Origin: Clostridia bacterium
Lineage (GTDB): Bacteria > Bacillota > Clostridia > Christensenellales > QAND01
NCBI GenBank assembly: GCA_017439715.1
Contig: JAFSIR010000006.1
Span: 1 to 48,387, forward strand
DNA length: 48,387 nt
Reading direction: 5' to 3'
Part shown: one piece after another, positions 9,294-18,893 of the stretch
How the letters are laid out: every line of letters starts with the position of its first letter
Numbering within the stretch: the first letter of the stretch is position 1
The notes under the pieces: model-generated
Databases searched by the model: none
What the model was told of the DNA's origin: nothing
What the model saw: only the letters and a program-made list of their open reading frames with translations
Position numbers and translations under genes: made by a program

Positions 9294-10334
9294 TTAGAAA
9301 CGTTCGGTTTCAAATTCCTTCCACGGAACATTCACTTCTTTGCCGTTATTGATCAGTTCATCAACATGCAGCAGGAGGGGGAATTCTTCCTCTTTGGCAA
9401 GGCCGCGTTCGATCATGCGGCGCAGGGCGCGCGCCGTGCGCGTGGCGATCACGATGGATTCAAGCGTAACGCCCTGGAGTTCTTTCATCGCGTCATCAAA
9501 GGACATGCCGCGGCCGAGCAGCGTGCCGATGCGGCGGGTACGCCCGCCGAACACGGTTACATACAGGTCGCCCGCGCCATAGATGATGTTGTCATCATGC
9601 CCGCCGATCAGCGCCAGCAGCTTGCGCATTTCGCGCACGCTCTGCCCGAACAGGGCGGCTTGGGAATTATAATGTTCTTTGCCGATCACGCCTTCGCGTT
9701 TTTCAGACATGCCGATGGCAAGCGACACGGCAAGGGCATACACATTTTTCATGGCCACGGCGCATTCCACGCCAACCACGTCCGTAGAGAGGGAGATGAA
9801 ATAATAATCGCATTCAAAAATGGATTTGATCCACCGCAGGGTCTCTATGTCCGGTCCACAGAAGCACACTTCGGTGGGGTCATGGTCTGCCAGTTCATAG
9901 CTGGTGCTGGGGCCGCCGACAGCGTTGAGCGACAAGTTGCGGCCGGGCACTTTCTGGGCAAACAAATGAGGATACGGGATCATCGACCCGTCTTCATTGT
10001 CCTGCATGCCTTTGGTTACGGACAGCACGGGCAGCGATTCGGGGATGATGGGCAGAATGGTTTCACAGAACCAATCCACGCCAAAGCTGCTCACGCCGCA
10101 CACCAGCAGATCGGCCCCTTCCAGCGCTTCGGTGAGCTGATCGATCTGATAGAACTTGAACCCTTCGGGGAAGCGGCGTTTCAAGGTCGGGTGCTCGCCG
10201 GTCTGGCGGGCATGGTCGATGATGGCACGGTCAAGCGGCGTGCCGACAAGGCGAACTTCGTGGCCGTTTTCACGGGCCGGGAAACCGATGGCGGATCCCA
10301 TCATGCCGGCGCCAACGATGGTAACAATACTCAT
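9294..10334 (-). CDS. gpsA: NAD(P)-dependent glycerol-3-phosphate dehydrogenase
   Basis: A 346-residue enzyme that reduces dihydroxyacetone phosphate to sn-glycerol-3-phosphate for phospholipid synthesis. The Rossmann loop is GAGMMG (residues 8-13). The family segments LLVCGVSSFGVDWF, VTKGMQDNEDG, VAMKNVYALAVSLAIGM (catalytic Lys) and GAGDLYVTVFGGRTRRIGTLL are in order. It is somewhat divergent: the usual 'GPS.A.E' reads GPSTSYELAD, and the NAD-binding loop after the second strand is GTPLDRAI. The true substrate should therefore be taken with some care. An upstream in-frame extension is open, but ATG 10334 has GAGAGGAGC at the right distance. The promoter lies 41 bases upstream. Divergent from mscS. 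Confidence 0.85.
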   Translation of the reverse strand: MSIVTIVGAGMMGSAIGFPARENGHEVRLVGTPLDRAIIDHARQTGEHPTLKRRFPEGFKFYQIDQLTEALEGADLLVCGVSSFGVDWFCETILPIIPESLPVLSVTKGMQDNEDGSMIPYPHLFAQKVPGRNLSLNAVGGPSTSYELADHDPTEVCFCGPDIETLRWIKSIFECDYYFISLSTDVVGVECAVAMKNVYALAVSLAIGMSEKREGVIGKEHYNSQAALFGQSVREMRKLLALIGGHDDNIIYGAGDLYVTVFGGRTRRIGTLLGRGMSFDDAMKELQGVTLESIVIATRTARALRRMIERGLAKEEEFPLLLHVDELINNGKEVNVPWKEFETERF

Positions 10335-10374
10335 AGCATCATAGCTCCTCTCGTATGATACGGATATTGACAAT

Positions 10375-10403
10375 ATTGTATCTGTTTTTACGCGGTTTGG
10401 CAA
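10375..10403 (-). promoter_or_regulatory. Sigma-A promoter of gpsA
   Basis: On the minus strand TTGCCA (10398-10403), 17-base spacer, TACAAT (10375-10380). Confidence 0.65.
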
Positions 10404-10482
10404 ACCATAGTGTAAAACTTGTTCGTGCATATCCGGCGGTATCGCGTTATACTATACAAAAAGAAACGAGGAGGGGCTGCCC

Positions 10483-11406
10483 TTGGAAAACACATTGGTG
10501 GATGCAGCGGTGCAGGCAGGAGCACTGATCGGTTCAGCGTTTGAAAAGCTGTCAAACCTGTTTGTATATGGACCGATCGTGTTTGTGTTCATGCTGGTGG
10601 TAGTGCTGCTCCTGAGCAGACAGCTGACAAAGTTTGTGCGCAATACTTTCCGCCGCCGCAGCGAAAAAGACGGGCACAATTATTCGTTTGTATCCGCGCT
10701 GATCAACGGCGTGATCTATTTATTGGCCGGATATGTGCTGTGCGTGCAGATCGTGCCGCTCAGGCAGATCGCTGTTAGCTTATTGGCCGGCTCCGGCGTG
10801 CTGGCGATCGCCGTTGGCCTTGCTTCTCAGGAAGCTATGGCCAACCTGGTCAGCGGCCTGTTCCTTGTGGTGTTCAAACCCATGTCGGTTGGGGATATCG
10901 TGCGGATCAATGACAAGGTCGGCGTGGTGGAAGAGATCAGCCTGCGGCACACGGTGCTGCGCACGTATGACAACAACCGCGTGATGATCCCGAACGGAAT
11001 GGTAAACACGAGCGTTCTGGAAAACTATTCCATCTATGACGCACGCGTGCGCAACAAGCTGGAGATCAGCGTTTCCTATTCGGCGGACCTTGATAAAGCA
11101 CGGGAGATCATTGCCCAGGAGGTGGAGCGGCACCCCGGGTTTATAGACACGCGCACGGAAGAAGAAAAACAAAGCGGCCTTGCGCCGGTGCGGGTGCTCT
11201 GCACAGATTTTGAAGCCTATGCGGTAAAACTGTGCGCCTATGTTTGGGGCAGCAGCGCTTCCTCGCTGATGCATATGATGAGCGACCTGCGCTTATCAAT
11301 CAAAAAGCGGTTTGACAGCGAAGGGATCGAGATTCCGTATCCGTATAGTAACGTGGTTTTAAAAAATAGCGGGGCTGAGCAGCAGCCTGCTGAAAAACAG
11401 GAATAA
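10483..11406 (+). CDS. Small-conductance mechanosensitive channel, MscS family
   Basis: A 307-residue membrane channel that opens under membrane tension to release solutes on osmotic downshift. It has the short MscS form: TM1 about residues 25-48, TM2 about 68-90, and the Gly/Ala-rich pore helix TM3 in LLAGSGVLAIAVGLASQEAM and NLVSGLFLVVFKP. The cytoplasmic beta domain starts at VGDIVRINDKVGVVEEISL and contains the conserved NGMVNTSVLENYS stretch. The start codon is TTG at 10483, placed 6 bases after GAGGAGGGG; no better ATG exists nearby. A TATACT box at 10448 may be its -10 element, but I see no matching -35. The next gene follows after 17 bases. Confidence 0.93.
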   Translation: MENTLVDAAVQAGALIGSAFEKLSNLFVYGPIVFVFMLVVVLLLSRQLTKFVRNTFRRRSEKDGHNYSFVSALINGVIYLLAGYVLCVQIVPLRQIAVSLLAGSGVLAIAVGLASQEAMANLVSGLFLVVFKPMSVGDIVRINDKVGVVEEISLRHTVLRTYDNNRVMIPNGMVNTSVLENYSIYDARVRNKLEISVSYSADLDKAREIIAQEVERHPGFIDTRTEEEKQSGLAPVRVLCTDFEAYAVKLCAYVWGSSASSLMHMMSDLRLSIKKRFDSEGIEIPYPYSNVVLKNSGAEQQPAEKQE

Positions 11407-11423
11407 AAAAGGAGCGAACGAAT

Positions 11424-12266
11424 ATGGCTAAATTTTTGTGTGTGCCCAGTGTGCGGACAAAGCTTGTCAGCCGCAAAGGAGAAGCGCCAGGCCGCGCGTT
11501 TGACAATATCATTGTAATGGGCACGGCAGGCACCTGGTGTTTTGCTATGGAAACAAGCGATGGCTTGATTCTGATCGACGCGCTGTGGCCGGGCGAGGAA
11601 TGCATTGAGATTATCGAAAGCGGGCTGCGCGAGTTTGGGCATGAGCCGAGCGAGATCAAAGCGATTCTGATCACCCACGGCCATCTGGACCACACCGGTT
11701 GTGCCGGCCACTTTGTGCACAAATACGGCGCTGTGCCTTACATGTCGGAAACGGATTATCATTTTGTGTGCGAAACCACGGCGAACAACGAAGATCCCGT
11801 GATGCGGATGGATTTTGAAGTGACCGAGTTTTTGAAAGACGGTGATGTGCTCTCCCTGGGCGACACGACGATCGACATCCTCGAAACGCCGGGGCATACG
11901 CCGGGCGGCCTTTCCTTTATTGTGCCGGCATATGACCGGGGCGAAAAACATTATGCTGCCATGTGGGGCGGCACCAACCCGCCGGTAGACCCCAAGCTGC
12001 TGGCCGCGTATTTCCGCTCGCTGGAGCATTTTGAAGCGGCGTGTGCCGCTAAAGGCGCTGATGCGGTGCTCTCCAACCACCCGTTTTATGACAATGGCGT
12101 GGAAAAACTGGCGCTGATGCGCAATCGGCTGGATCATGTGAAAAACCCGTTTATAACCGGGTGGGACGGGCTCAAGGCACAGCTGGCTGTGTTCCACGAA
12201 AGCTGCGTTGGCGCGATCGACGGAACGCCGGGCAGCTGCTGGGCTTATCCGCTCACCGAAGGCTAA
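11424..12266 (+). CDS. Metallo-beta-lactamase fold hydrolase
   Basis: A 280-residue cytoplasmic protein (no signal peptide) of the MBL superfamily. Metal ligands are visible: THGHLDH gives His85, His87, Asp89 and His90; PGHTPGG gives His158; SNHPFYD gives His219. The spacing and the last His in an 'HP' dipeptide resemble the subclass B3 lactamase-like group more than the glyoxalase II group. Lack of a secretion signal argues against a periplasmic or secreted lactamase role, and the real substrate is unknown. The start follows AAAAAAGGAGCGAACGAAT. It is probably cotranscribed with the mscS gene 17 bases upstream and ends in a terminator shared with the convergent gene. Confidence 0.9.
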   Translation: MAKFLCVPSVRTKLVSRKGEAPGRAFDNIIVMGTAGTWCFAMETSDGLILIDALWPGEECIEIIESGLREFGHEPSEIKAILITHGHLDHTGCAGHFVHKYGAVPYMSETDYHFVCETTANNEDPVMRMDFEVTEFLKDGDVLSLGDTTIDILETPGHTPGGLSFIVPAYDRGEKHYAAMWGGTNPPVDPKLLAAYFRSLEHFEAACAAKGADAVLSNHPFYDNGVEKLALMRNRLDHVKNPFITGWDGLKAQLAVFHESCVGAIDGTPGSCWAYPLTEG

Positions 12267-12289
12267 AAAACAGCGGCATACCCGCTGAA

Positions 12290-12325
12290 AAACAAAAAGG
12301 CATAGCTTGGGCTATGCCTTTTTTG
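12290..12325. terminator. Bidirectional terminator
   Basis: Perfect 13-base stem AAAAAGGCATAGC (12294-12306) / GCTATGCCTTTTT (12311-12323) between convergent genes. A smaller hairpin CAGCGG/CCGCTG precedes it at 12271-12287. Confidence 0.9.
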
Positions 12326-12331
12326 TATTGT

Positions 12332-14050
12332 TTAAGCCGAAAAAGAACGCACCCATTCGTCCAGCAGGCGGCGTGCTGTGTCAAACGGCAGCACCTGTGT
12401 GAGCAGTCCGAACGCTTCTGCGCCGGCCTGCTGCAGGCGGGCCACATCAAGCGTGAGCAGCGGGCTGAAAAACGGCTTGTTATCCTGCTCGATATATTCA
12501 TACAACAGCGCGTATTGCTGGGCTTCTTCCGCAAGCGGCAGCGCCAGGCAGAACCGCCGCCCGTCTACCACCGCGTCATTGATCACAAGGCATTGGGCGT
12601 TGTTCGAAAGGGCGATCACCTGCCCTGCGAGCGAATCTGTATCCGCCTGTTCTTCCGGGGCGGCGAGGGCCGCCCGCGCCTGTGCATACGGCTGTAAAAA
12701 CAGAATGTATGCTTCCGGCAGCGCGGACTGTGCGGCAAACGCTATGCGGCACTGCGCCCAAACCGGCACAAATAAGGCCCTGAGCGCTTCAAACGGTTTT
12801 TCCCCTGCAGGGTGCGATAACAGCGCCGCGGCGAGCATGGAACACGCGCCGATAAAGGCCGAGGCGTCAAATCGCTCTCCATCCATCTTGGCAACAGGAA
12901 GGGCAAATTTCATCAGCGTGGTGCCCCATTGCTGCAGCACATCCGTTTCCAGCGAATCGGACAGGCATTCCACCATGTCCAGCGCCAGTTCAAAGGTAAC
13001 GCGGTTAAACACATTGGCGCCCAAGGCGGCGCGGTGTTCGCTTGCTGTTTTTGCCGCGCGCAGGTAAGCCTGCCGCGCAGCAATACGATCACCGAGAACG
13101 GCAAAGCGCAGGCGCCCCAGCTTGTGCAGCGCGTTTATCATGGCAGGGCCGGGCGCAGACAGGGCAACAAACGCTTCATAATAAGGCACAGCGGCGGCCG
13201 GCTCCGGCGAAGCGCTGAGAAAATCGGCATACGCGGCAAACGGCGCAGGGTCAAGCGCGCGATCACGGGCGGCGTCCGCCGCCATGCGATAGCAAAGATC
13301 GGCCTGTTCATCCTGATTGCACAGGTGCAAAAGCGCGGCCGCCTGCATCAGAATGCGCACATGATTTTCATCAGTTGGCACGGAAAGCGCGGGGCTGAGC
13401 GCATCGGCTGCTTTGGCGATCTCGCCCGAAAGAAAAAAGGCAAACGCCGTTTCCTGCGCCGGATGCGTCCATCCGGCCAGAAACGCGGACAAAAATGACC
13501 GGTGAAGGGAAAACAACTCTGCCTGTAAGGCTTCCAGCCGCTGTTGGCATTGGTATTTTTGCTGATACAGCGATTCAAGCGCAAACAAAGCTTCACCGGT
13601 TTCATTGCCAGTTTGCTCATCCGAGCATTTTTTTTCAAGGGCGGTGATATCGCCCAGCCATGTATGCACCGCGCTGTTGGCGCTGACAGAGGAAAGCCGT
13701 TCTATCGGGATCACCGGATCGCCGCCAAAGGTGATCCGCCCGGCCGCAAGATCTGCCCCGAGCGGCGGGCAGGCAACGCCCAGCAGCATCACAAGATCTG
13801 CCGCAGCGCCGGACAGCGGCGTGCCCGGCCACACATAAGCGTTTTTCGGCGCATCGGCGCAAAGCCCCTGGGCCAGCACCACCAACAGATCCCCCTGCTG
13901 TTTATACACATCCGAGAGGGAAACACAACGGCAGGACAGACGAACGCCTTTTGTTTCGGCGCGGGGCGCCAGCTTTTGCACCAAAGCGGCCAAAGCGGCT
14001 CCGTCATTGGGCCGGGTGTCGGCGGCGATCAAAACGAAAAATTCTTTCAT
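12332..14050 (-). CDS. Hypothetical protein, long helical (TPR-like) protein
   Basis: A 572-residue protein I do not recognise. The N-terminal 130 residues look like an alpha/beta domain: MKEFFVLIAADTRPNDG, GDLLVVLAQGLCAD, AAADLVMLLGVACPPLG. They could be a diverged TIR- or flavodoxin-like fold, but no diagnostic motif is visible. From about residue 190 on, the chain reads as alpha-helical repeats about 35-40 residues apart, with the Ala/Leu spacing and 'A..Y' pairs seen in TPR proteins (for example YYEAFVALSAPGPAMINALH and ARQAYLRAAKTASEHRAALG). The C-terminal 90 residues return to mixed structure. ATG 14050 has the ribosome site GTGGAGGATCGC, so the long open stretch upstream is not coding. 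No signal peptide or membrane segment. Function unknown. Confidence 0.75.
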   Translation of the reverse strand: MKEFFVLIAADTRPNDGAALAALVQKLAPRAETKGVRLSCRCVSLSDVYKQQGDLLVVLAQGLCADAPKNAYVWPGTPLSGAAADLVMLLGVACPPLGADLAAGRITFGGDPVIPIERLSSVSANSAVHTWLGDITALEKKCSDEQTGNETGEALFALESLYQQKYQCQQRLEALQAELFSLHRSFLSAFLAGWTHPAQETAFAFFLSGEIAKAADALSPALSVPTDENHVRILMQAAALLHLCNQDEQADLCYRMAADAARDRALDPAPFAAYADFLSASPEPAAAVPYYEAFVALSAPGPAMINALHKLGRLRFAVLGDRIAARQAYLRAAKTASEHRAALGANVFNRVTFELALDMVECLSDSLETDVLQQWGTTLMKFALPVAKMDGERFDASAFIGACSMLAAALLSHPAGEKPFEALRALFVPVWAQCRIAFAAQSALPEAYILFLQPYAQARAALAAPEEQADTDSLAGQVIALSNNAQCLVINDAVVDGRRFCLALPLAEEAQQYALLYEYIEQDNKPFFSPLLTLDVARLQQAGAEAFGLLTQVLPFDTARRLLDEWVRSFSA

Positions 14051-14080
14051 GCGATCCTCCACGGGTTCAGGATATGTTTT

Positions 14081-14109
14081 ATCGTAAATCAGATGCAGCC
14101 GGGTTGCAA
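14081..14109 (-). promoter_or_regulatory. Probable sigma-A promoter of the 572-residue protein gene
   Basis: On the minus strand TTGCAA (14104-14109), 17-base spacer, TACGAT (14081-14086). Confidence 0.5.
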
Positions 14110-14124
14110 CCTTTTTTGCGGCGA

Positions 14125-14154
14125 TTGCGTTATGCCGGGGAACAAGCGTATAAT
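14125..14154 (+). promoter_or_regulatory. Sigma-A promoter of the radical SAM gene
   Basis: TTGCGT (14125-14130), 18-base spacer, TATAAT (14149-14154), 24 bases before the start codon. Confidence 0.6.
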
Positions 14155-14177
14155 CAACACAAAGGCGGTGAAAAGCA

Positions 14178-15068
14178 ATGGAACAGGTGGTCTGCCGGGA
14201 CTGTATTCGGCGCTGCGGTGCGGCGCGTACGGAAACGAGAGGCGCCGGCGCCTGCAAAATGGGGCTGCTGCCCGTGTTGGCGCGGGCGGGCATACACACC
14301 GGGGAAGAACCCTGCATCAGCGGCAAAAACGGATCGGGCACGATCTTCTTTTCCGGCTGTGCGCTGCACTGCCGCTTTTGCCAGAACCATCAGATCAGCC
14401 ACGGCGGCATAGGCGAGCGCGTATCGGTGGGCCGGCTGCGCGGGATCATGGAAACGCTGGCCGCAAAGGGCGTTCATAATATTAACCTGGTAAATCCCAC
14501 CCATTTTGCCGCGGCCATTGTCCAAGCGCTGGAAACGCCGCTGCCGGTGCCCGTTGTATGGAACAGCGGCGGGCATGACAGCGTGGAAATGCTGCGCCGC
14601 ATGGAAGGGAAAATACAGGTGTATATGCCCGATTTTAAATATGCTGAGGATGCCCTGGCCCGGCGGTTTTCCGGGGTTGCGCGCTATCGGGAAGAGTCGC
14701 TGGCGGCGATCGATGAAATGGTGCGCCAGCGGGGCCCCTATCAGCTGGACGAAAACGGGCAGCTGGTCAGCGGCGTGCTGATCCGCCATTTGGTGTTGCC
14801 CGGCCATATTTTAAACACGCGGGCGGCCATCCGCCTGATTGAGAAGCGGTATCCCCCGCACACCGTTCTGTTTTCGCTGATGGGGCAGTTCACCCCGCAG
14901 GCGGGGGAAACGGAATATCCCGAGCTGATGCGCACGCTGACGCAGGCGGAGTATGACCGTGCGCAGGCCGCCCTGTTTGAAAGCGGGCTGGAAGACGGTT
15001 ATGTCCAGGGCCCGGAAGCGGCCGGGCAGGAACATGTGCCCGCTTTTGATCTAACAGGCGTTCGATAA
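14178..15068 (+). CDS. Radical SAM protein, PflX-like (pyruvate formate-lyase activase homologue)
   Basis: A 296-residue iron-sulfur enzyme of the COG1313 (PflX) group. The radical SAM motif is GCALHCRFCQN (Cys61, Cys65, Cys68), which would hold the SAM-binding [4Fe-4S] cluster. Extra cysteines near the N-terminus (Cys6, Cys9, Cys13, Cys26 in VCRDCIRRCG and GACKMG) are typical of this group and may bind a second metal or cluster. HGGIGERVS and NLVNPTHF follow the cluster as in relatives. The target glycyl-radical enzyme or other substrate is not known for this family, and none is encoded nearby. The start follows AAAGGCGGTGAAAAGCA. It is a single gene with its own promoter and terminator. Confidence 0.88.
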   Translation: MEQVVCRDCIRRCGAARTETRGAGACKMGLLPVLARAGIHTGEEPCISGKNGSGTIFFSGCALHCRFCQNHQISHGGIGERVSVGRLRGIMETLAAKGVHNINLVNPTHFAAAIVQALETPLPVPVVWNSGGHDSVEMLRRMEGKIQVYMPDFKYAEDALARRFSGVARYREESLAAIDEMVRQRGPYQLDENGQLVSGVLIRHLVLPGHILNTRAAIRLIEKRYPPHTVLFSLMGQFTPQAGETEYPELMRTLTQAEYDRAQAALFESGLEDGYVQGPEAAGQEHVPAFDLTGVR

Positions 15069-15098
15069 CAAAAAAGCACCCTTGCGGGTGCTTTTTAT
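15068..15098. terminator. Bidirectional terminator between the radical SAM gene and serA
   Basis: Perfect 11-base stem AAAAAGCACCC / GGGTGCTTTTT (15071-15081 and 15086-15096) with loop TTGC. Confidence 0.9.
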
Positions 15099-15107
15099 AT
15101 GGCTGCA

Positions 15108-16283
15108 TCAATAAGCCGAGCGAATCACGCGCACGCGCACAACGCCGTCCAGCGCCTGCAGGTCGTCGATCAACCCATCGGGCACAGGCTGGTCAACATC
15201 CATCATCGTGTAAGCGATCTCGCCGCGGGAACGGTTGGTCATATGTGCAATGTTGATATTGCCGGACGCGATCACACCGGAGATGCGGCTGATCACGTTG
15301 GGGATATTGGCGTGCACAAACGTGAGGCGGCCGCCTTCGTACGGCGGCAGGCTGCACGCCGGCAGGTTGACCGAGTTTGTGATGTTGCCGGTCTGCAAAA
15401 AATCGTACAGCTGGCGGGCGGCCATCACAGCACAGTTTTCTTCGCTTTCCTCGGTAGAGGCACCCAGATGCGGGATGCAGATGCAGTTTTCCGTGCCGAT
15501 GATCTCATCGTCCGGGAAATCGGTGATATATTTACGCACGGTGCCGTTTTTAAGCGCTTCTTTGAGGGCCGCGTTGTCCACCAGACCACCGCGGGCAAAG
15601 TTGAGCAGCAGGGCGCCTTTTTTCATTTTGCCAAACAGATCGGCATTCATGAACCCGCGGGTGGAATCCATCAGCGGCACATGAATGGTGATAATATCGC
15701 AAGATGAAACAAGCTCTTCCAGGCTGGCGGCGCGCCGCGTGTTTCGCCGCAGCGACCAGGCAGCTTCCACGGTGATATACGGATCGTATCCAACAACATC
15801 CATCCCAAGGGAGAAAGCATCGTTGGCCACCATGGCGCCGATCGCGCCCAGGCCGATCACGCCCAGCGTTTTGCCATACACTTCCGTGCCGGCAAACTGG
15901 CCCTTGCCTTTTTCCACCGCGGGGGCAACGCCCGTGGTGCCTACAAGGCATTTCGCCCAATCCACCGCGTCAAACACGTTGCGGCTGCCCATGATCGCAG
16001 CACCGAGCACCAGCTCTTTAACGCCGTTGGCATTGGCGCCGGGCGTGTTGAACACGCAGATGCCTGCTTCCGTGCAGCGGGCCACAGGAATATTGTCATA
16101 CCCAACACCGGCGCGGGCAATGGCGAGCAGCGACGGGCCAAACTCCATATCATGGCATTTGGCGCTGCGGGCGATGATGCCCTGCGGGTCTTCCGCCGTG
16201 TCAGACAACTCATACCGATCAGCAGGGAAATACTCGTTCACAACAGGGGAGATCTTGTTCAACAGCTTGATTCGCTTAACCAT
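15108..16283 (-). CDS. serA: D-3-phosphoglycerate dehydrogenase with C-terminal ACT domain
   Basis: A 391-residue enzyme for the first step of serine synthesis: 3-phosphoglycerate to 3-phosphohydroxypyruvate with NAD+. The Rossmann loop is LGVIGLGAIGAMVAN, the catalytic Arg lies in LLNFARGGLVDN, Glu in the EIIGTENC region, and His in CIPHLGAS. The C-terminal 70 residues form an ACT domain (FVHANIPNVISRISGVIA, then GEIAYTMMDVDQPVP), usually the site of serine feedback. It is the short form, without the extra ASB domain of long SerA. ATG 16283 is used rather than the GTG next to it, and the ribosome site GAGGAGGCG overlaps the serC stop. Second gene of a serC-serA operon, gap 14 bases. Confidence 0.96.
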   Translation of the reverse strand: MVKRIKLLNKISPVVNEYFPADRYELSDTAEDPQGIIARSAKCHDMEFGPSLLAIARAGVGYDNIPVARCTEAGICVFNTPGANANGVKELVLGAAIMGSRNVFDAVDWAKCLVGTTGVAPAVEKGKGQFAGTEVYGKTLGVIGLGAIGAMVANDAFSLGMDVVGYDPYITVEAAWSLRRNTRRAASLEELVSSCDIITIHVPLMDSTRGFMNADLFGKMKKGALLLNFARGGLVDNAALKEALKNGTVRKYITDFPDDEIIGTENCICIPHLGASTEESEENCAVMAARQLYDFLQTGNITNSVNLPACSLPPYEGGRLTFVHANIPNVISRISGVIASGNINIAHMTNRSRGEIAYTMMDVDQPVPDGLIDDLQALDGVVRVRVIRSAY

Positions 16284-16297
16284 CACACATCGCCTCC

Positions 16298-17386
<1,089 letters not shown>

Positions 17387-17451
17387 AACAAGTCTCCTTT
17401 CTGAAAACCTTTGAGAAAAAAATATTCCTTAATGGAAAAAATATTGCGCCT

Positions 17452-17480
17452 ATTATAACGCGCTAAAGCGCAAAAATCAA
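17452..17480 (-). promoter_or_regulatory. Sigma-A promoter of serC-serA with an inverted repeat in the spacer
   Basis: On the minus strand TTGATT (17475-17480), 17-base spacer, TATAAT (17452-17457). The spacer holds GCGCT-AA-AGCGC (17460-17471), a candidate operator. Confidence 0.7.
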
Positions 17481-17519
17481 TAATGTTTCACAGATGAAAG
17501 TGTCATCTTATCTGTGTGA

Positions 17520-17549
17520 TTGCGTTTTTATCCGAACATCTGCTATATA
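17520..17549 (+). promoter_or_regulatory. Probable promoter of the rarA-tldD-tldE operon
   Basis: TTGCGT (17520-17525), 18-base spacer, TATATA (17544-17549) preceded by TGC, giving an extended -10 element. Confidence 0.5.
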
Positions 17550-17581
17550 ATATAAGGTACTAAGAATCTGGGAGGTTCGAC

Positions 17582-18892
17582 ATGGAAGATCTGTTTGCTG
17601 CTGCAGCTGCCAGCCGTGCGCCGCTGGCAGAGCGGATGCGTCCGCGCTCGCTGGATGAGTTTATCGGCCAGCAGCATCTGGTGGGCGAGGGCAAGCTGCT
17701 GCGCCGCGCCATTATGACCGATTCGCTGACAAGCTCCATATTTTTCGGCCCACCCGGCTGCGGCAAAACAACGCTTGCTTCCGTGATCGCGCAGACCACG
17801 AACAGCGATTTTGTGCGCATCAACGCGGTTTCCACGGGCGTTAAGGAAATGCGCGCGATCATTGACCAGGCGCAAACCAACTTAAAGCTCTACGGCCGGG
17901 CTACTTATGTGATGCTCGATGAATGCCACCGCTGGACTAAGGCGCAGAGCGACACGATCCTGCCGGCGCTTGAAAGCGGCACCATCCGCTTTATCGGCTC
18001 TACCACGGAAAACCCCATGATCGCCATGACGGCGGCCATCGTGTCCCGCTGCCGTGTGTTCCAGTTTTACCCGCTTAAACCGGAAGACCTGATCTGCGCC
18101 ATTCACCGCGCGCTTTTAGATGAGCGCGGGTTTGCCGGTGTGCCGGTGGAGCTGATGCCCGGCACGGCCGAGCATTGGGCCAACATTGCAAACGGCGATG
18201 CGCGTGCAGCGCTCAATGCCCTGGAACTGGCCGTGGGCAGCACGGCGCCGGAAAAAGACGGCGTGATCCGCATCACCATGGAGATCGCGCAGGAAAGCAT
18301 CCAGCGCCGGGCCCTGAATGTGGACGATGAAACGTTTTACAATATGCTCAGCGCGTTTTGCAAATCCCTGCGCGGGAGCGATGCGGATGCGGCGCTGGCG
18401 TGGTTCAGCCGCATGATTTATGCCGGTGTGGATCCGAGGATCATTGCGCGCCGCGTGATCGCCCATGCCAGTGAAGATGTGGGCCTTGCCAATCCGAATG
18501 CAATGGTGCAGGCAGTGGCCGCAGCGCAGGCGCTGGAGATGATCGGCATGCCGGAAGCGCGGCTGCCGCTGGCGCAGGCCATTATTTATGTGTGCCAGAG
18601 CCCCAAGAGCAACGCTGTTGTGATGGCGGTGGACAGCGCGATGGCAGATGTGAGCCGTTTTCCTGAAGAGCCGGTGCCCATGCATTTGAGAGACACCAGC
18701 TATTCTGGGGCCAAAAAACTGGGTAATGGCACAGGCTATCGGTATCCGCATGATTTTCCGGGGCATTATATTGAACAGGAGTATGGACCTCCCTCCGTGA
18801 AAGGCAGGCATTATTATGTGCCGGGCACGCTGGGGCAGGAAAAAAACATCCGCGCGCAGATGATAGCCCGCGGACAGCTTGAGGAGGAATAA
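17582..18892 (+). CDS. rarA: Replication-associated recombination protein A, AAA+ ATPase
   Basis: A 436-residue AAA+ ATPase related to the clamp loader and RuvB, acting at stalled replication forks (RarA/MgsA; WRNIP1 in eukaryotes). Walker A is GPPGCGKTT (residues 56-64), Walker B is VMLDECHR (Glu replaced in the usual DE(V/I)HR by DECHR), and sensor 1 is in IGSTTENP. The C-terminal tetramerisation part includes RGSDADAALAWFSRMI and the conserved ending GTGYRYPHDFPGHYIEQEYG. ATG 17582 follows GGGAGGTTCGAC. It starts an operon with tldD and tldE; the tldD ribosome site is formed by its own last codons. Confidence 0.95.
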   Translation: MEDLFAAAAASRAPLAERMRPRSLDEFIGQQHLVGEGKLLRRAIMTDSLTSSIFFGPPGCGKTTLASVIAQTTNSDFVRINAVSTGVKEMRAIIDQAQTNLKLYGRATYVMLDECHRWTKAQSDTILPALESGTIRFIGSTTENPMIAMTAAIVSRCRVFQFYPLKPEDLICAIHRALLDERGFAGVPVELMPGTAEHWANIANGDARAALNALELAVGSTAPEKDGVIRITMEIAQESIQRRALNVDDETFYNMLSAFCKSLRGSDADAALAWFSRMIYAGVDPRIIARRVIAHASEDVGLANPNAMVQAVAAAQALEMIGMPEARLPLAQAIIYVCQSPKSNAVVMAVDSAMADVSRFPEEPVPMHLRDTSYSGAKKLGNGTGYRYPHDFPGHYIEQEYGPPSVKGRHYYVPGTLGQEKNIRAQMIARGQLEEE

Positions 18893-18893
18893 A

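Noticed and set aside
10419-10453. TTGTTC...TATACT as the mscS promoter
   Set aside because: The spacer would be 23 bases, too long for sigma-A; only the -10 box is plausible.
11424-12266. Metallo-beta-lactamase-fold protein as an antibiotic resistance gene
   Set aside because: It has the fold and the B3-like ligand order, but no signal peptide, and the superfamily is broad; resistance is not supported.
12161-12697. Open frame of 178 codons crossing the terminator between two convergent genes
   Set aside because: It runs through a strong terminator and overlaps both real genes out of frame.
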